Below, piece after piece: positions 24,618-32,473 of a stretch of 64,000 nt of DNA. This DNA comes from Thermophilibacter gallinarum (GTDB taxonomy: Bacteria; Actinomycetota; Coriobacteriia; Coriobacteriales; Atopobiaceae). Where the stretch lies: positions 434,001 to 498,000 of the forward strand of contig NZ_JADCJZ010000001.1 of assembly GCF_014982725.1 (NCBI RefSeq). The letters run 5' to 3'. The translations under genes and the position numbers were made by a program. The notes under the pieces were generated by a model. That model had not been told where the DNA came from, ran no database searches, and saw only the letters and a list, made by a program, of their open reading frames with translations. Every line of letters starts with the position of its first letter. Position 1 is the first letter of the stretch.

Positions 24618-24678
24618 ACCCGACGCGCTATGATGGCAGGATGCTATTGCGGCAGTGCGCGTGCGGGGAGGAGACTCG

Positions 24679-24954
24679 ATGAGGCAGTGCATGGATGCGG
24701 CGAACCTCCACAGGCGCCTGCACAAGATCATCGGCCAGGTGCAGGCCATTGATCGCATGGTAGACGAGGACGTGCCGTGCGAGGACATCCTCTCGCAGAT
24801 TAACGCTGCGAAAAGCGCCCTGCATCGGTGCGGCCAGGTTGTGCTCGAAGGGCACATCCAGCACTGCGTGCGCGACGGCATCGAGCACGGGGACGCGGAC
24901 AAGACCGTCGCCGACTTCACCAAGGCCGTCGAGCGCTTCGCCAACATGATCTAG
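24679..24954 (+). CDS. csoR: CsoR-family copper-sensing repressor
   Basis: 91 aa, all-helical DUF156/CsoR family. The metal ligands are in canonical position: Cys34 in VPCEDILSQ, His59 and Cys63 in EGHIQHCV; the C-x24-H-x3-C spacing equals that of Mycobacterium tuberculosis CsoR (Cys36, His61, Cys65), pointing to Cu(I). Metal binding would release it from DNA. The gene has GGGGAGGAGACTCG before its ATG. It is followed by the ATPase gene behind a palindrome (25006-25023) of CsoR-operator type. Cu(I) is the best-supported metal from the sensor side. Confidence 0.92.
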   Translation: MRQCMDAANLHRRLHKIIGQVQAIDRMVDEDVPCEDILSQINAAKSALHRCGQVVLEGHIQHCVRDGIEHGDADKTVADFTKAVERFANMI

Positions 24955-24982
24955 TGCCCCAGCTGAAAAAAAGAACTTCGGC

Positions 24983-25023
24983 TTGACCCCTCCTCCTCAA
25001 AGCGATATACCCATAGGGGTATA
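24983..25023 (+). promoter_or_regulatory. Promoter and CsoR-type operator of the P1B ATPase gene
   Basis: TTGACC (24983-24988) and TATACC (25006-25011) are 17 bases apart. TATACCC and GGGTATA (25006-25012 and 25017-25023) form a perfect inverted repeat with a 4-base centre, overlapping the -10. CsoR operators are G/C-tract palindromes of this kind flanked by TA-rich ends. Occupied, it would block the ATPase promoter. Confidence 0.75.
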
Positions 25024-25061
25024 GGTATCAAAACGCGCCGGCGAGAAGGACGGGGACGCTC

Positions 25062-26969
25062 ATGATCGAAGGCCTAGAGAAACTGCTGGCGTGGGGCGGA
25101 ACCAGGCGCGACATTGCCTTTCTCGCCGTCTCGGGCGTGGCACTCGTGCTCTCGCTCGCGGGCGTCGAGCCGTTCCCGTTCTCGATCGCGTGGGTGGCCA
25201 TCATCCTGTGCGGCGTGCCCATCATCCTAGAGGCCGTCATCGGCCTCGTGACCGAGTTCGACGTCACGGCCGACGTGCTCGTCTCGCTCGCCCTCATCGC
25301 GAGCGTCTTCATCGGCGAGGACTTCGCTGCGGGCGAGGTCGCCTTCATCATGCAGCTCGGCGGCCTGCTCGAGGAGCTCACCGTGGCGCGCGCCCGTGCC
25401 GGCATCGAACGGCTCGTCCATCTGACGCCGCGCACGGCGCGGCGCATCGCCCGCGCGTCCGCCGAGGGGGCCGAGCCGCGCCCCGTGGCGGAGGAGACCA
25501 TCGCGGCGGAAGCCGTTCAGGTGGGCGACATCCTACGCGTGCTGCCCGGGGAGGCCGTGCCCGTAGATGGCGTCATCGTCTCCGGTCAGACCTCGGTCAA
25601 CCAGGCGGTCATGACCGGCGAGAGCCTGCCGGTGGACAAGGGCCCGGGGGATGAGGTGTCGTCCGGCACGGTCAACCAGTTCGGCTCGTTCGACATGGCC
25701 GCGACGCGCGTGGGCGAGGACTCGTCCATCCAGCGGATGATTCGCCTCGTGCAGTCGGCCGACGCCGGCAAGGCCAAGATCGTGAACCTCGCCGACCGCT
25801 GGGCGGTGTGGATCGTCGCTATCGCCCTTGTGGCAGCAGTTCTCACCTATCTCGTGACGGGCGAGATAATCCGCTCGGTCACCATCCTCGTCGTCTTTTG
25901 TCCGTGTGCGCTCGTGCTCGCCACGCCCACAGCCATCATGGCGGCGATCGGCAACGCCACCAGGCACGGCTTTCTGGTGCGTGAGGGGGACGCGCTCGAG
26001 CGCCTGGCGCAGGTCAGGCGCGTGTGCTTTGACAAGACGGGCACGCTCACCACGGGGGAGCCGCAGGTCGTGGCTGTGTTCTCGGGCGAGAAGGACGTGA
26101 GTGAGGAGACCCTGCTCGCGATTGCCGGCGCGGCCGAGAAGCGATCCGAGCACCCCCTCGGGCGCGCCATCGTGGCCGCGACCACGGAGCGCGCCGGAGC
26201 GGCGCCGAAGGACCCGACGTCCTTTGCCATGGTGCCCGGTCGCGGCGTGGTGGCCGAGGTGGGCGGGCGCACGGTGTACGCCGGCAGCGCCGCGCTGCTG
26301 GCGGAGCACGGTCTGGCTATACCGGACGCGCTGGGGAGGCGCGTGGACGCTGCGCGCGCCGAGGGGGCAACGATTACCTATCTCGGCTGGGGCGACGCGG
26401 CAGCGGGGTTCATTGCGCTCGCCGACCGCGTGCGCGAGAACGCCACCTCTACGCTTTCGGCAGTGCGGGAGACGGGCGTGGAGCCGGTGCTCCTCACGGG
26501 TGACCACGAGGCGGCGGCCGCCCACGTGGCTGCCGAACTCGGCATCACCACCTACAAGGCCGCCTGCCTGCCCGAGGACAAGCTCTCCTTCATCGATGAC
26601 TCGGAGCGCGCGGGCAAGGGAGTTTGTATGGTCGGCGACGGCGTCAACGACGCGCCTGCGCTCAAGCGCGCGCTCGTGGGCATCGCCATGGGCGGCATCG
26701 GCAGCGATATCGCCGTCGACGCGGCGGACATCGCACTCGTGAACGATGACATCGCCGAGCTGCCGCACCTCCTGCGCCTCTCCCGCCGCATGATGACGAC
26801 CATCAAGATCAACCTCACGTTCTCGATGACGCTCAACTTCATCGCGATCGCGCTCGCCATCTCGGGCGTCCTGAACCCTGTGGTGGGCGCCCTCGTGCAC
26901 AACGCGGGCTCGGTGCTCGTTATCGTCAACTCCGCGCTTCTACTGGGATGGAAGCCGCGCGTTCGGTAA
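25062..26969 (+). CDS. P1B-type heavy-metal-exporting ATPase
   Basis: 635 aa. Visible motifs: TGES (residues 185-188), membrane metal site CPC (280-282), phosphorylation site DKTGT (Asp324), the P1B SEHPLG motif and GDGVNDAPAL. It pumps metal ions out of the cytoplasm. The C-terminal membrane end reads NFIAIAL then HNAGSVLVIVNSALLL, closer to P1B ATPases of the Zn/Cd/Co classes than to the copper NxxxxYN/MxxSS pattern, although the CsoR-type operator and sensor point to copper. No N-terminal HMA domain is present; the HMA gene at 24216 may replace it. GGCGAGAAGGACGGGGACGCTC precedes the ATG in part as ribosome site. Metal specificity is left open. Confidence 0.88.
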   Translation: MIEGLEKLLAWGGTRRDIAFLAVSGVALVLSLAGVEPFPFSIAWVAIILCGVPIILEAVIGLVTEFDVTADVLVSLALIASVFIGEDFAAGEVAFIMQLGGLLEELTVARARAGIERLVHLTPRTARRIARASAEGAEPRPVAEETIAAEAVQVGDILRVLPGEAVPVDGVIVSGQTSVNQAVMTGESLPVDKGPGDEVSSGTVNQFGSFDMAATRVGEDSSIQRMIRLVQSADAGKAKIVNLADRWAVWIVAIALVAAVLTYLVTGEIIRSVTILVVFCPCALVLATPTAIMAAIGNATRHGFLVREGDALERLAQVRRVCFDKTGTLTTGEPQVVAVFSGEKDVSEETLLAIAGAAEKRSEHPLGRAIVAATTERAGAAPKDPTSFAMVPGRGVVAEVGGRTVYAGSAALLAEHGLAIPDALGRRVDAARAEGATITYLGWGDAAAGFIALADRVRENATSTLSAVRETGVEPVLLTGDHEAAAAHVAAELGITTYKAACLPEDKLSFIDDSERAGKGVCMVGDGVNDAPALKRALVGIAMGGIGSDIAVDAADIALVNDDIAELPHLLRLSRRMMTTIKINLTFSMTLNFIAIALAISGVLNPVVGALVHNAGSVLVIVNSALLLGWKPRVR

Positions 26970-27046
26970 GGCTGCTAGGGGCGGTATTCGGCCTAGCGGC
27001 GAGCTTGATGATTGACGCTTGCGAGGCGTCGCTGTAGAAGCGTCCG

Positions 27047-27928
27047 TTACCACCGGGCGAGAAACGCGAGCGTCTGGGTGAAGGCGTCCTCGCGGCTTTG
27101 CCGGCATGCTTCGGGGTGGGCACGCTCGACGCGGAAGAGCTTGAGCGAGGGTGTCTCCATGGGCACGAGGATGTGGCTCGCGTACTCGTAGGAGCGTCGC
27201 GTGATCTCGAAGGGATGGGCGTGCTTGGCGAGGCACTGCTCGACGATCCGACAGGCCTCGTCGCTCGGCCACATGGCGTCATGCGAGGGGCTGGCGAGAA
27301 GGACGGGCCCGTTGATGCGCTCCACGGCAATCCAGGCCTCCTTGGGCGCGCGCTCGACGATCCGCTCGTAGACGAAGCGCATGTCGAGCTGGCGCTCGGT
27401 GACGATACGGCGGATGATGCCGAGGTAGGGGAGCCTCCCGCCGCCCCGCGCGCAGGGCACGGGCTCGCCGCGCCAGGTCCAGCTCGAGCGGTCGCTCAGA
27501 CCCTTGCCGGCAAGGCTTTTGTTGCCGGTGATGCCCGGCATGGCGCAGGCGAGCGGGGAGATGGCGACGACGCAGGTGATCTGAGGCATGAGCGAGGCGG
27601 CGAGAAGCGCCAGCTCGCCGCCCTTGGAGATGCCGTAGATCCCCACGCGGTCAAAGCCACGCTGCCGGAGATAGGCGACGGCACGTTCGATTGGCTCGAT
27701 CGGCACCTCGATGAGCTCATCGGGGAGTCCCGGCACGTTCCAGTAGCACAGGCCGAGCGCCGCGATGCCCTCCCGTGCGAAACGCGCACCGAGGTTGCGC
27801 GGGATGTTCTCGTTGCCCTCGCTGCCGCCGAGCACGATGAGCGCCTTGCCGGAGTACGCTTCGACGTGCCGCCCCGGAAGGTGGAGGAATCCGAAGAGGC
27901 CGTCCTTCTCGACCGTGAACCGCTCCAT
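27047..27928 (-). CDS. Alpha/beta hydrolase of the acyl-CoA thioesterase/BAAT C-terminal type
   Basis: 293 aa alpha/beta hydrolase. Nucleophile elbow YGISKGGELALL (Ser), acid Asp in SPSHDAMWPS, and His in YEYASHILVP form the triad; VLGGSEGNEN gives the oxyanion region. The arrangement matches the C-terminal catalytic domain of bile-acid-CoA:amino acid N-acyltransferase/acyl-CoA thioesterase proteins, which in bacteria occur alone and whose substrates are not known. The ATG at 27928 starts just before the domain; a TTG at 27943 is an alternative with a better-spaced GGAG. It is the last gene of a long minus-strand run, 34-48 bases after the P-type ATPase. Confidence 0.8.
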   Translation of the reverse strand: MERFTVEKDGLFGFLHLPGRHVEAYSGKALIVLGGSEGNENIPRNLGARFAREGIAALGLCYWNVPGLPDELIEVPIEPIERAVAYLRQRGFDRVGIYGISKGGELALLAASLMPQITCVVAISPLACAMPGITGNKSLAGKGLSDRSSWTWRGEPVPCARGGGRLPYLGIIRRIVTERQLDMRFVYERIVERAPKEAWIAVERINGPVLLASPSHDAMWPSDEACRIVEQCLAKHAHPFEITRRSYEYASHILVPMETPSLKLFRVERAHPEACRQSREDAFTQTLAFLARW

Positions 27929-27976
27929 GTCTCCACTTCCCAACGACAGGCTCCACAGCGGACTGGTTGATGCCTC

Positions 27977-30052
27977 CTAGAGACGTCGGGCGCTTTCTGC
28001 TGCCAGCGCGATGGTGGTGCCGTTGTGCAGGAGCGCCGAGACCTGGGGCTGGATGATGCCGGCGATTCCCGCGGCGAGAAGCGCCGAGTTGATGCCCATG
28101 ACCGCGACGAACGAGCGGTCGAGCCGCCCCATGAGAGAACGGCTGAGCGCGTGCAGGCGCACGATGGCGTCGAGCCCGCCCGCGGCGAGCGTGACGTCGG
28201 CGACCTCCTGCGCGATGGCGGTACCTGTGCCCATGGCAATGCCCACGTCGGCAGCGAAGAGCGCCGGCGCGTCGTTGACGCCGTCGCCCACCATGACGAC
28301 GCGTTGTCCGCGGGCCACGAGCGCCTCCACGTAGGCATGCTTGTCCTCGGGGAGCAGGTCAGCGCGGTACTCGGTGATGCCCGCCTCGGCGGCGATGCGT
28401 GCGGCGGTGCGCTCGTTATCGCCGGTGAGCATGATGATGTGGTCGATGCCCTGCGAGCGAAGCGCCGCAATTGCCTCGGGCACTCCTGCCTTTAAGGGAT
28501 CCTCGATGCCGAGCGCGCCCACCAGCTTTCCGTCTTGGGCGAGGTAGAGCGGCGAGAGGCCTTCGAGCTCGCCGTCGATGAGCGCCTCTGCCTCGGGGGT
28601 GACCTCGACGTGCTCGTCCTCCATCACGAAGTGGCGGCTTCCGATGACGATTCTCTTGCCATCGAGCGCCGACGCGATGCCGTGCGCCACGATATAGGAG
28701 ACCTCGGCGTGGCGCTCGCGATGCTCGAGACCGCGTGCGGCGGCCGCCGCCACCACGGCGCGTGCCACGGGGTGGGGGAAGTGCTCCTCCAGACAGGCCG
28801 AGGTGCGCAGGACCTCGTCCTCGGTCCAATCGGGCGCGAGGGCGAGTACGCGCGCGACCCGGGGCGTCGCCTCGGTGAGCGTTCCCGTCTTGTCGAACAC
28901 GATGGTGTCGGCGGAGGCGATGGCTTCGAAATGCTTGGCACCCTTGACGGTCATGCCCTCGTGAGCGCTCTGACTCATGGCGGCGAGCACGCTGATGGAC
29001 GACGTGAGCCTGAGGGCGCAGGAGTAGTCGACCATGAGGGCGGCCGACGTCTTTGCGAGGCTTTTCGTGGTCGCCGCCACAAACCCCGCAAGCAGGAAGT
29101 TCCACGGCACGAAGCGGTCTGCGAGGTGCTCGCGGCGCGTCTGGACCTCACTTTTGAGCTGCTCGGAGGCTTCAACGAGATTCACGATGGAGCGGAGCTT
29201 GGTCGATGCGGGCTCGGCGCCCACGCGGATGACGATCTCGCCCTCTTCAACCGCGGTACCGGCAAAGACGTCGTCGCCGGCCATGCGCTCGACGGCAAGC
29301 GGCTCGCCGGTGAGTGCCGCCTGGTTGACCATGGCCGCACCGCGTACCACCACGCCATCGACGCACACGGGCATGCCGGTGCGCGCCACGACGAGGTCGC
29401 CCGCGCGGAGGCTCTGGGCGGGCACGGTGACCTCCTCGCCGTCCTCGAGGCGACGCGCGCTTTGGGGGATGGCCATGAGAGAGCGGATGAGCTCGTGCTC
29501 GGAGTGCGTGCGGGTGGCGTCCTCGAGAGCCTCGCCCAGATCGAGCAAGAACATGGTGCTTGCCGCGGTCTTTGGGTCGCGCTTGGCAAACGAGAGGCCG
29601 ATGGCCGAGGCGTCGAGCACCGGCACGTCGAGACGCCCGCGCCTGAGCGAGGCGAGGCCGGCGCGCAGGAACCCGAGGTAGTGAAGCCCGGCCCATACCG
29701 CGCGCAGCGCGGGAGGGAGGAGCCAGCGGCGGATCAGGTGGTTGCCCACGAGGCGGACGATGCTGCGCGCAACGGGCGCGCCCACGGGCACGAGCGCCGC
29801 AGGCGTCTGGACGCTCGTCTTTTCGAGCTGGGGGAGTGCGAGCGCATCCAGTCGATCAAACAGGGCCGTCCTTGCGGGAGCGTCGCGATACCAGACGGCA
29901 ACCGAGCGGATGCGAGGATAGGCGCGCACGCGCTCGACGCCCGCCCAAGAGGAGAGCGTCGTCTCGAGAGCGATGACGTCGGATGCGACAAGACGCTCGA
30001 TGAGCGTCAGGCGCACTCGCCCCGGCACCTCATGTTCGATGGCGTATCGCAC
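27977..30052 (-). CDS. P1B-like ATPase with SCA in place of CPC, partner of a PacL-like protein
   Basis: 691 aa. An N-terminal ferredoxin-like region (PGRVRLTLIERL) without CxxC is followed by P-ATPase motifs: LTGEP, DKTGTLTE (Asp387), FPHPVARA and GDGVNDAPAL. The membrane metal site reads VDYSCALRL (Ser344-Cys345-Ala346) where copper and zinc pumps have CPC. The C-terminal segment is LLHNGTTIALAAESARRL. This resembles the mycobacterial CtpC-like group more than CopA. It starts with GTG, 8 bases after the small gene at 30061-30378, so both are made together. Metal is unknown; Mn, Fe or Zn export is possible. Confidence 0.82.
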   Translation of the reverse strand: MRYAIEHEVPGRVRLTLIERLVASDVIALETTLSSWAGVERVRAYPRIRSVAVWYRDAPARTALFDRLDALALPQLEKTSVQTPAALVPVGAPVARSIVRLVGNHLIRRWLLPPALRAVWAGLHYLGFLRAGLASLRRGRLDVPVLDASAIGLSFAKRDPKTAASTMFLLDLGEALEDATRTHSEHELIRSLMAIPQSARRLEDGEEVTVPAQSLRAGDLVVARTGMPVCVDGVVVRGAAMVNQAALTGEPLAVERMAGDDVFAGTAVEEGEIVIRVGAEPASTKLRSIVNLVEASEQLKSEVQTRREHLADRFVPWNFLLAGFVAATTKSLAKTSAALMVDYSCALRLTSSISVLAAMSQSAHEGMTVKGAKHFEAIASADTIVFDKTGTLTEATPRVARVLALAPDWTEDEVLRTSACLEEHFPHPVARAVVAAAAARGLEHRERHAEVSYIVAHGIASALDGKRIVIGSRHFVMEDEHVEVTPEAEALIDGELEGLSPLYLAQDGKLVGALGIEDPLKAGVPEAIAALRSQGIDHIIMLTGDNERTAARIAAEAGITEYRADLLPEDKHAYVEALVARGQRVVMVGDGVNDAPALFAADVGIAMGTGTAIAQEVADVTLAAGGLDAIVRLHALSRSLMGRLDRSFVAVMGINSALLAAGIAGIIQPQVSALLHNGTTIALAAESARRL

Positions 30053-30060
30053 GGTCGCGC

Positions 30061-30378
30061 CTACGCCTCAGCGGGAGCGGGCTCGACGGGCGCGGCTGCG
30101 TCGGTTGCTTTGGACGTTTCCTGGTCCTCGTCATCCTCGGTGTCGTAGACGGTCTCGTTAAGGTACGTGGCCTCGGCGACGATGTCATCCATCTCGGCGC
30201 GGGTGCGCTCGATGGCATCCTCGCAGGCGCGCTTGGCGCGCAGGCCCGCCGCGACGGCCTCGACGTAGAGGCGCTTGGCCGCGTCGCTCGTGAGCACCTT
30301 GCCGCCGACCGACCCGATCAACACCCCCGCGCCCAAAAGCAGGCCGTGCGTTCCCTTGAGAAAACCTAGAGCACTCAT
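30061..30378 (-). CDS. PacL/DUF6110-like small membrane partner of the P-type ATPase
   Basis: 105 aa. One glycine-rich membrane helix (HGLLLGAGVLIGSVGG, ~11-27), then an amphipathic helix with GLRAKRACEDAIERTRAEMD and DIVAEA, and an acidic end (YDTEDDEDQE) rich in Asp/Glu with a Pro/Ala tail. This order, including the GLRA(K/R)-type helix, matches the DUF1490/PacL proteins encoded beside mycobacterial CtpC/CtpG/CtpV ATPases, which scaffold the pump and bind metal with their acidic tail. The similarity is by architecture and a short motif only. GGAGGGAGTCCGAC precedes the ATG. It is 8 bases ahead of the ATPase gene. Confidence 0.72.
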   Translation of the reverse strand: MSALGFLKGTHGLLLGAGVLIGSVGGKVLTSDAAKRLYVEAVAAGLRAKRACEDAIERTRAEMDDIVAEATYLNETVYDTEDDEDQETSKATDAAAPVEPAPAEA

Positions 30379-30502
30379 GTCGGACTCCCTCCGTCGCGCA
30401 CAAAAGTACGCCTTGGTGAACAGTTTCAAGTCAACTGTAGCTCACATTTGAGGAATGGTCGGCGTGATTTCCGCAAGGGGTCAAATGGGGACTGTCCCGT
30501 AT

Positions 30503-30528
30503 GCGCAAAAGGGACATCCCTTTTGCGC
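30503..30528 (-). terminator. Hairpin terminator after the 30530 gene
   Basis: GCGCAAAAGGGA and TCCCTTTTGCGC pair perfectly over a 2-base turn, starting directly at the stop codon of the minus-strand gene at 30530. A GGGACTGTCCC palindrome lies just beyond (30487-30497). It resembles the GGGACAG-core hairpins elsewhere in the window. Confidence 0.75.
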
Positions 30529-30529
30529 G

Positions 30530-31165
30530 TTACCCAGCGAGCTTGCAGACGAGCATCGCGGCGAACATGATCGTGAAGACGAGGTTGCTCCACCCGCCGA
30601 AGAGGACGCAGCGCGCCGGCTGCGGCACGCGCATCCACACGAGGCCGAGAAGCGACGTGACCAGCGGCGTGAGGACGACAAACCATGCGGGAAAGACCGT
30701 CTGCCCCAGTACGACGGCGATGCCGAGCACAACAAAGCCCAGGTACATGGGCACGGTGGCAAACCGCATGACGAACATGATGTTGCCCGCGACCTCGTCA
30801 TACAGTTCCTCTCGCCCTGCCTTGGCGATGACGGAGAGATAGACGTACTGGGCGTGGTAGGCGCCGCCGCAGATGAGGGCAAGGGCGAGCAGCGCCGCGG
30901 CCAGCCAGACGAGCCAGGAGAGCTCGCCGTGCGCGACGAGCGCAAGCCCCGCAAATCCGAGCACGTACAGGAACGCGGCGACGGGCCCCAGCGCGCCCCC
31001 GATGCGCACGCGGCCTGCCGGCACGTCTCGCATGATGCGCATGTACGGCCGGAGGGTGCCGTCCATGTCGTAGGCGCCGGGCGTGAAGTAGAGTAGCATG
31101 TCCCCGGCAAACATGAGGATAGAGCCCAGGAGCCCCAGGGCGAGAAGAACGAGCGTCGCTGGCAT
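30530..31165 (-). CDS. Hypothetical multi-pass membrane protein (DUF6796-like)
   Basis: 211 aa, with six or seven hydrophobic segments (TLVLLALGLLGSILMFAGDM at the start) and conserved-looking GAYDMDGTLRPYM and GGAYHAQYVYLSV in loops or helix ends. I recognise the general type as an uncharacterised family (DUF6796-like) but no activity. The ATG at 31165 follows GGGAGGCGCC; an ATG at 31177 has no ribosome site. It is 71 bases downstream of flavodoxin on the same strand, with a possible terminator between, so coupling with the iron/flavodoxin genes is uncertain. Confidence 0.65.
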   Translation of the reverse strand: MPATLVLLALGLLGSILMFAGDMLLYFTPGAYDMDGTLRPYMRIMRDVPAGRVRIGGALGPVAAFLYVLGFAGLALVAHGELSWLVWLAAALLALALICGGAYHAQYVYLSVIAKAGREELYDEVAGNIMFVMRFATVPMYLGFVVLGIAVVLGQTVFPAWFVVLTPLVTSLLGLVWMRVPQPARCVLFGGWSNLVFTIMFAAMLVCKLAG

Positions 31166-31195
31166 GGCGCCTCCCATCCATCGCGGGCGTCAGAT

Positions 31196-31224
31196 GGCCC
31201 CGGAGCCTGCCCGGCCCCGGGGCC
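31196..31224 (-). terminator. GC-rich stem-loop after flavodoxin
   Basis: GGCCCCGG (31196-31203) pairs with CCGGGGCC (31217-31224) downstream of the flavodoxin stop on the minus strand. No T tract follows, so its strength is uncertain. Confidence 0.5.
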
Positions 31225-31236
31225 TCAGGGCAAGCC

Positions 31237-31665
31237 TTACGCCTCGACGAGGCTCCTTGCGGCAGCCTCGAGTGCGGCTACGGCGTCGTCGTCGGGGGCC
31301 TCGTTGGCGATGACGGTGCAGACCACGTTCACGCCTGCCCCCTCGGCGTCCGCCTGCCAGGTTTCCATCCACTCGCCGGTGCCCCAGCCGTAGCTGCCGA
31401 ACAGCGCCACAGGCTTGTCGCCCAGCGCGCCCACGCACGCCTCCCAGACCGGCTCGAACTCGTCAGACTCAAGTTCCTCGGCGCCCATGGCGGGGCAGCC
31501 AAAGGCGAATGCGTCATAGTTGGGTACGTCATCTGCCGAGAAGTCCGCGACGGGCACGACGCGGGCCTCGGCCCCCGCCGCGACGACGCCCGACTCGAGC
31601 GCGTGGGCCATCTCCTCGGTGTTGCCCGTTCCCGTCCAGTACACGATTGCGATGTTCTTGCTCAT
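31237..31665 (-). CDS. Flavodoxin
   Basis: 142 aa short-chain flavodoxin. The FMN phosphate loop is TGTGNTEEMA (residues 11-20); FGCPAMGAEE and FGSYGWGTGEWM flank the isoalloxazine ring. Flavodoxins carry electrons in place of ferredoxin and are commonly induced when iron is scarce. GGAGGGAGACTTCC precedes the ATG at 31665; in-frame codons upstream fall in the DUF3793 gene's end. It is 38 bases after DUF3793 and likely in the same transcript, with a DtxR-like palindrome upstream of that gene. Confidence 0.92.
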   Translation of the reverse strand: MSKNIAIVYWTGTGNTEEMAHALESGVVAAGAEARVVPVADFSADDVPNYDAFAFGCPAMGAEELESDEFEPVWEACVGALGDKPVALFGSYGWGTGEWMETWQADAEGAGVNVVCTVIANEAPDDDAVAALEAAARSLVEA

Positions 31666-31703
31666 GGAAGTCTCCCTCCGTCGTGCGGGCTCGGCCGCCC
31701 CTG

Positions 31704-32372
31704 TCATGCCGTTGCCATCCGAAGAAGCCCCCGCAGGGGCGTTCCCTCGGAGTAGAGCCTCTTGATCCTGAGCTCCTCGCGCTCGAGCTCCTTGAAGCGC
31801 CGCAGCGCCTCGTCCACGTCTCCGTAGACCTTCCAGCGTCCGCACGCCCGTGCTCCCTGGCCCCCGTCCGACATGAAGCCGTCGACGTCCTCGATGGGGT
31901 AGCCGAGGACAAAGCCGATCTCATGGGGAAAGGGGGTCCTGTCGTTGTAGTAGGCGCGCAGGCGACGCCTGAGCTCTCCCATGAGCGCCCCGCTTCGAGA
32001 GGGGAGGTGGTTCTTGGCGAGAAACTCGAGCGCCCCCGCGTCGGAGAGAAGACGCCGGATGCGGCGCGGACGCCAGACGAGCAGCATCGCCCGCCCTTCT
32101 CGCCATCCCAGCAGGGAAACGCGCACGCCGAAGCGCCGAAGGTGCCACGCGTAGGTTCCTATGAGGGTCTTTACGCGGAGGCGGCACATGGACGTCGGAC
32201 GCGGGGCATCGTCGGGCGGCATCCGGAAGCCAAAGACTGCGGCCGGCTTGCATCCCGCAAGCACGATGCCCGCCTGACAGACGAGACAGCGCACGAACCT
32301 CGCCTCAAGATGCTCCTGAGGCGAGGCGCTGCCAGCGTCAACGGCAAGGCAGATGTCCATCCCCTGACCCAT
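31704..32372 (-). CDS. DUF3793 family protein
   Basis: 222 aa DUF3793 protein. It starts with an acid/cysteine-containing region (RFVRCLVCQAGIVLAGCKPA) and carries the typical GTYAWHLRRFGVRVSLLGWR, then PFPHEIGFVLGYPIEDVDGF near the middle-end. The molecular function of DUF3793 is unknown; it is often found beside flavodoxin genes in anaerobic Firmicutes and Actinobacteria, as here. The start at 32372 has GGAGG very close to it; the ATG at 32360 is an alternative. A GTTAG-N6-CTAAC palindrome lies 13-28 bases upstream. Confidence 0.85.
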   Translation of the reverse strand: MGQGMDICLAVDAGSASPQEHLEARFVRCLVCQAGIVLAGCKPAAVFGFRMPPDDAPRPTSMCRLRVKTLIGTYAWHLRRFGVRVSLLGWREGRAMLLVWRPRRIRRLLSDAGALEFLAKNHLPSRSGALMGELRRRLRAYYNDRTPFPHEIGFVLGYPIEDVDGFMSDGGQGARACGRWKVYGDVDEALRRFKELEREELRIKRLYSEGTPLRGLLRMATA

Positions 32373-32384
32373 ACGCCTCCAACA

Positions 32385-32400
32385 GTTAGCCTATTCTAAC
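32385..32400 (-). promoter_or_regulatory. Candidate DtxR-type iron box before DUF3793-flavodoxin
   Basis: GTTAG (32385-32389) and CTAAC (32396-32400) form an exact inverted repeat with a 6-base centre, and CCTTAGCTAAC follows at 32421-32431. The DtxR/IdeR consensus is TTAGGTTAGSCTAACCTAA, to which this is related in part. Iron control fits flavodoxin. Inference only; no DtxR gene is in the window. Confidence 0.45.
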
Positions 32401-32442
32401 TCCGTTGAGCATAGAGTAAACCTTAGCTAACATATTGTCCAT

Positions 32443-32473
32443 GATCCAAAAGGGGACAGTCCCCTTTTGGATC
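32443..32473 (-). terminator. GGGACAG-core hairpin at the end of the ABC gene pair
   Basis: GATCCAAAAGGGGAC and its complement form a near-perfect stem whose outer bases include the TGA stop of the minus-strand ABC gene (32472-32474). Member of the recurrent terminator-like family. Confidence 0.75.
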
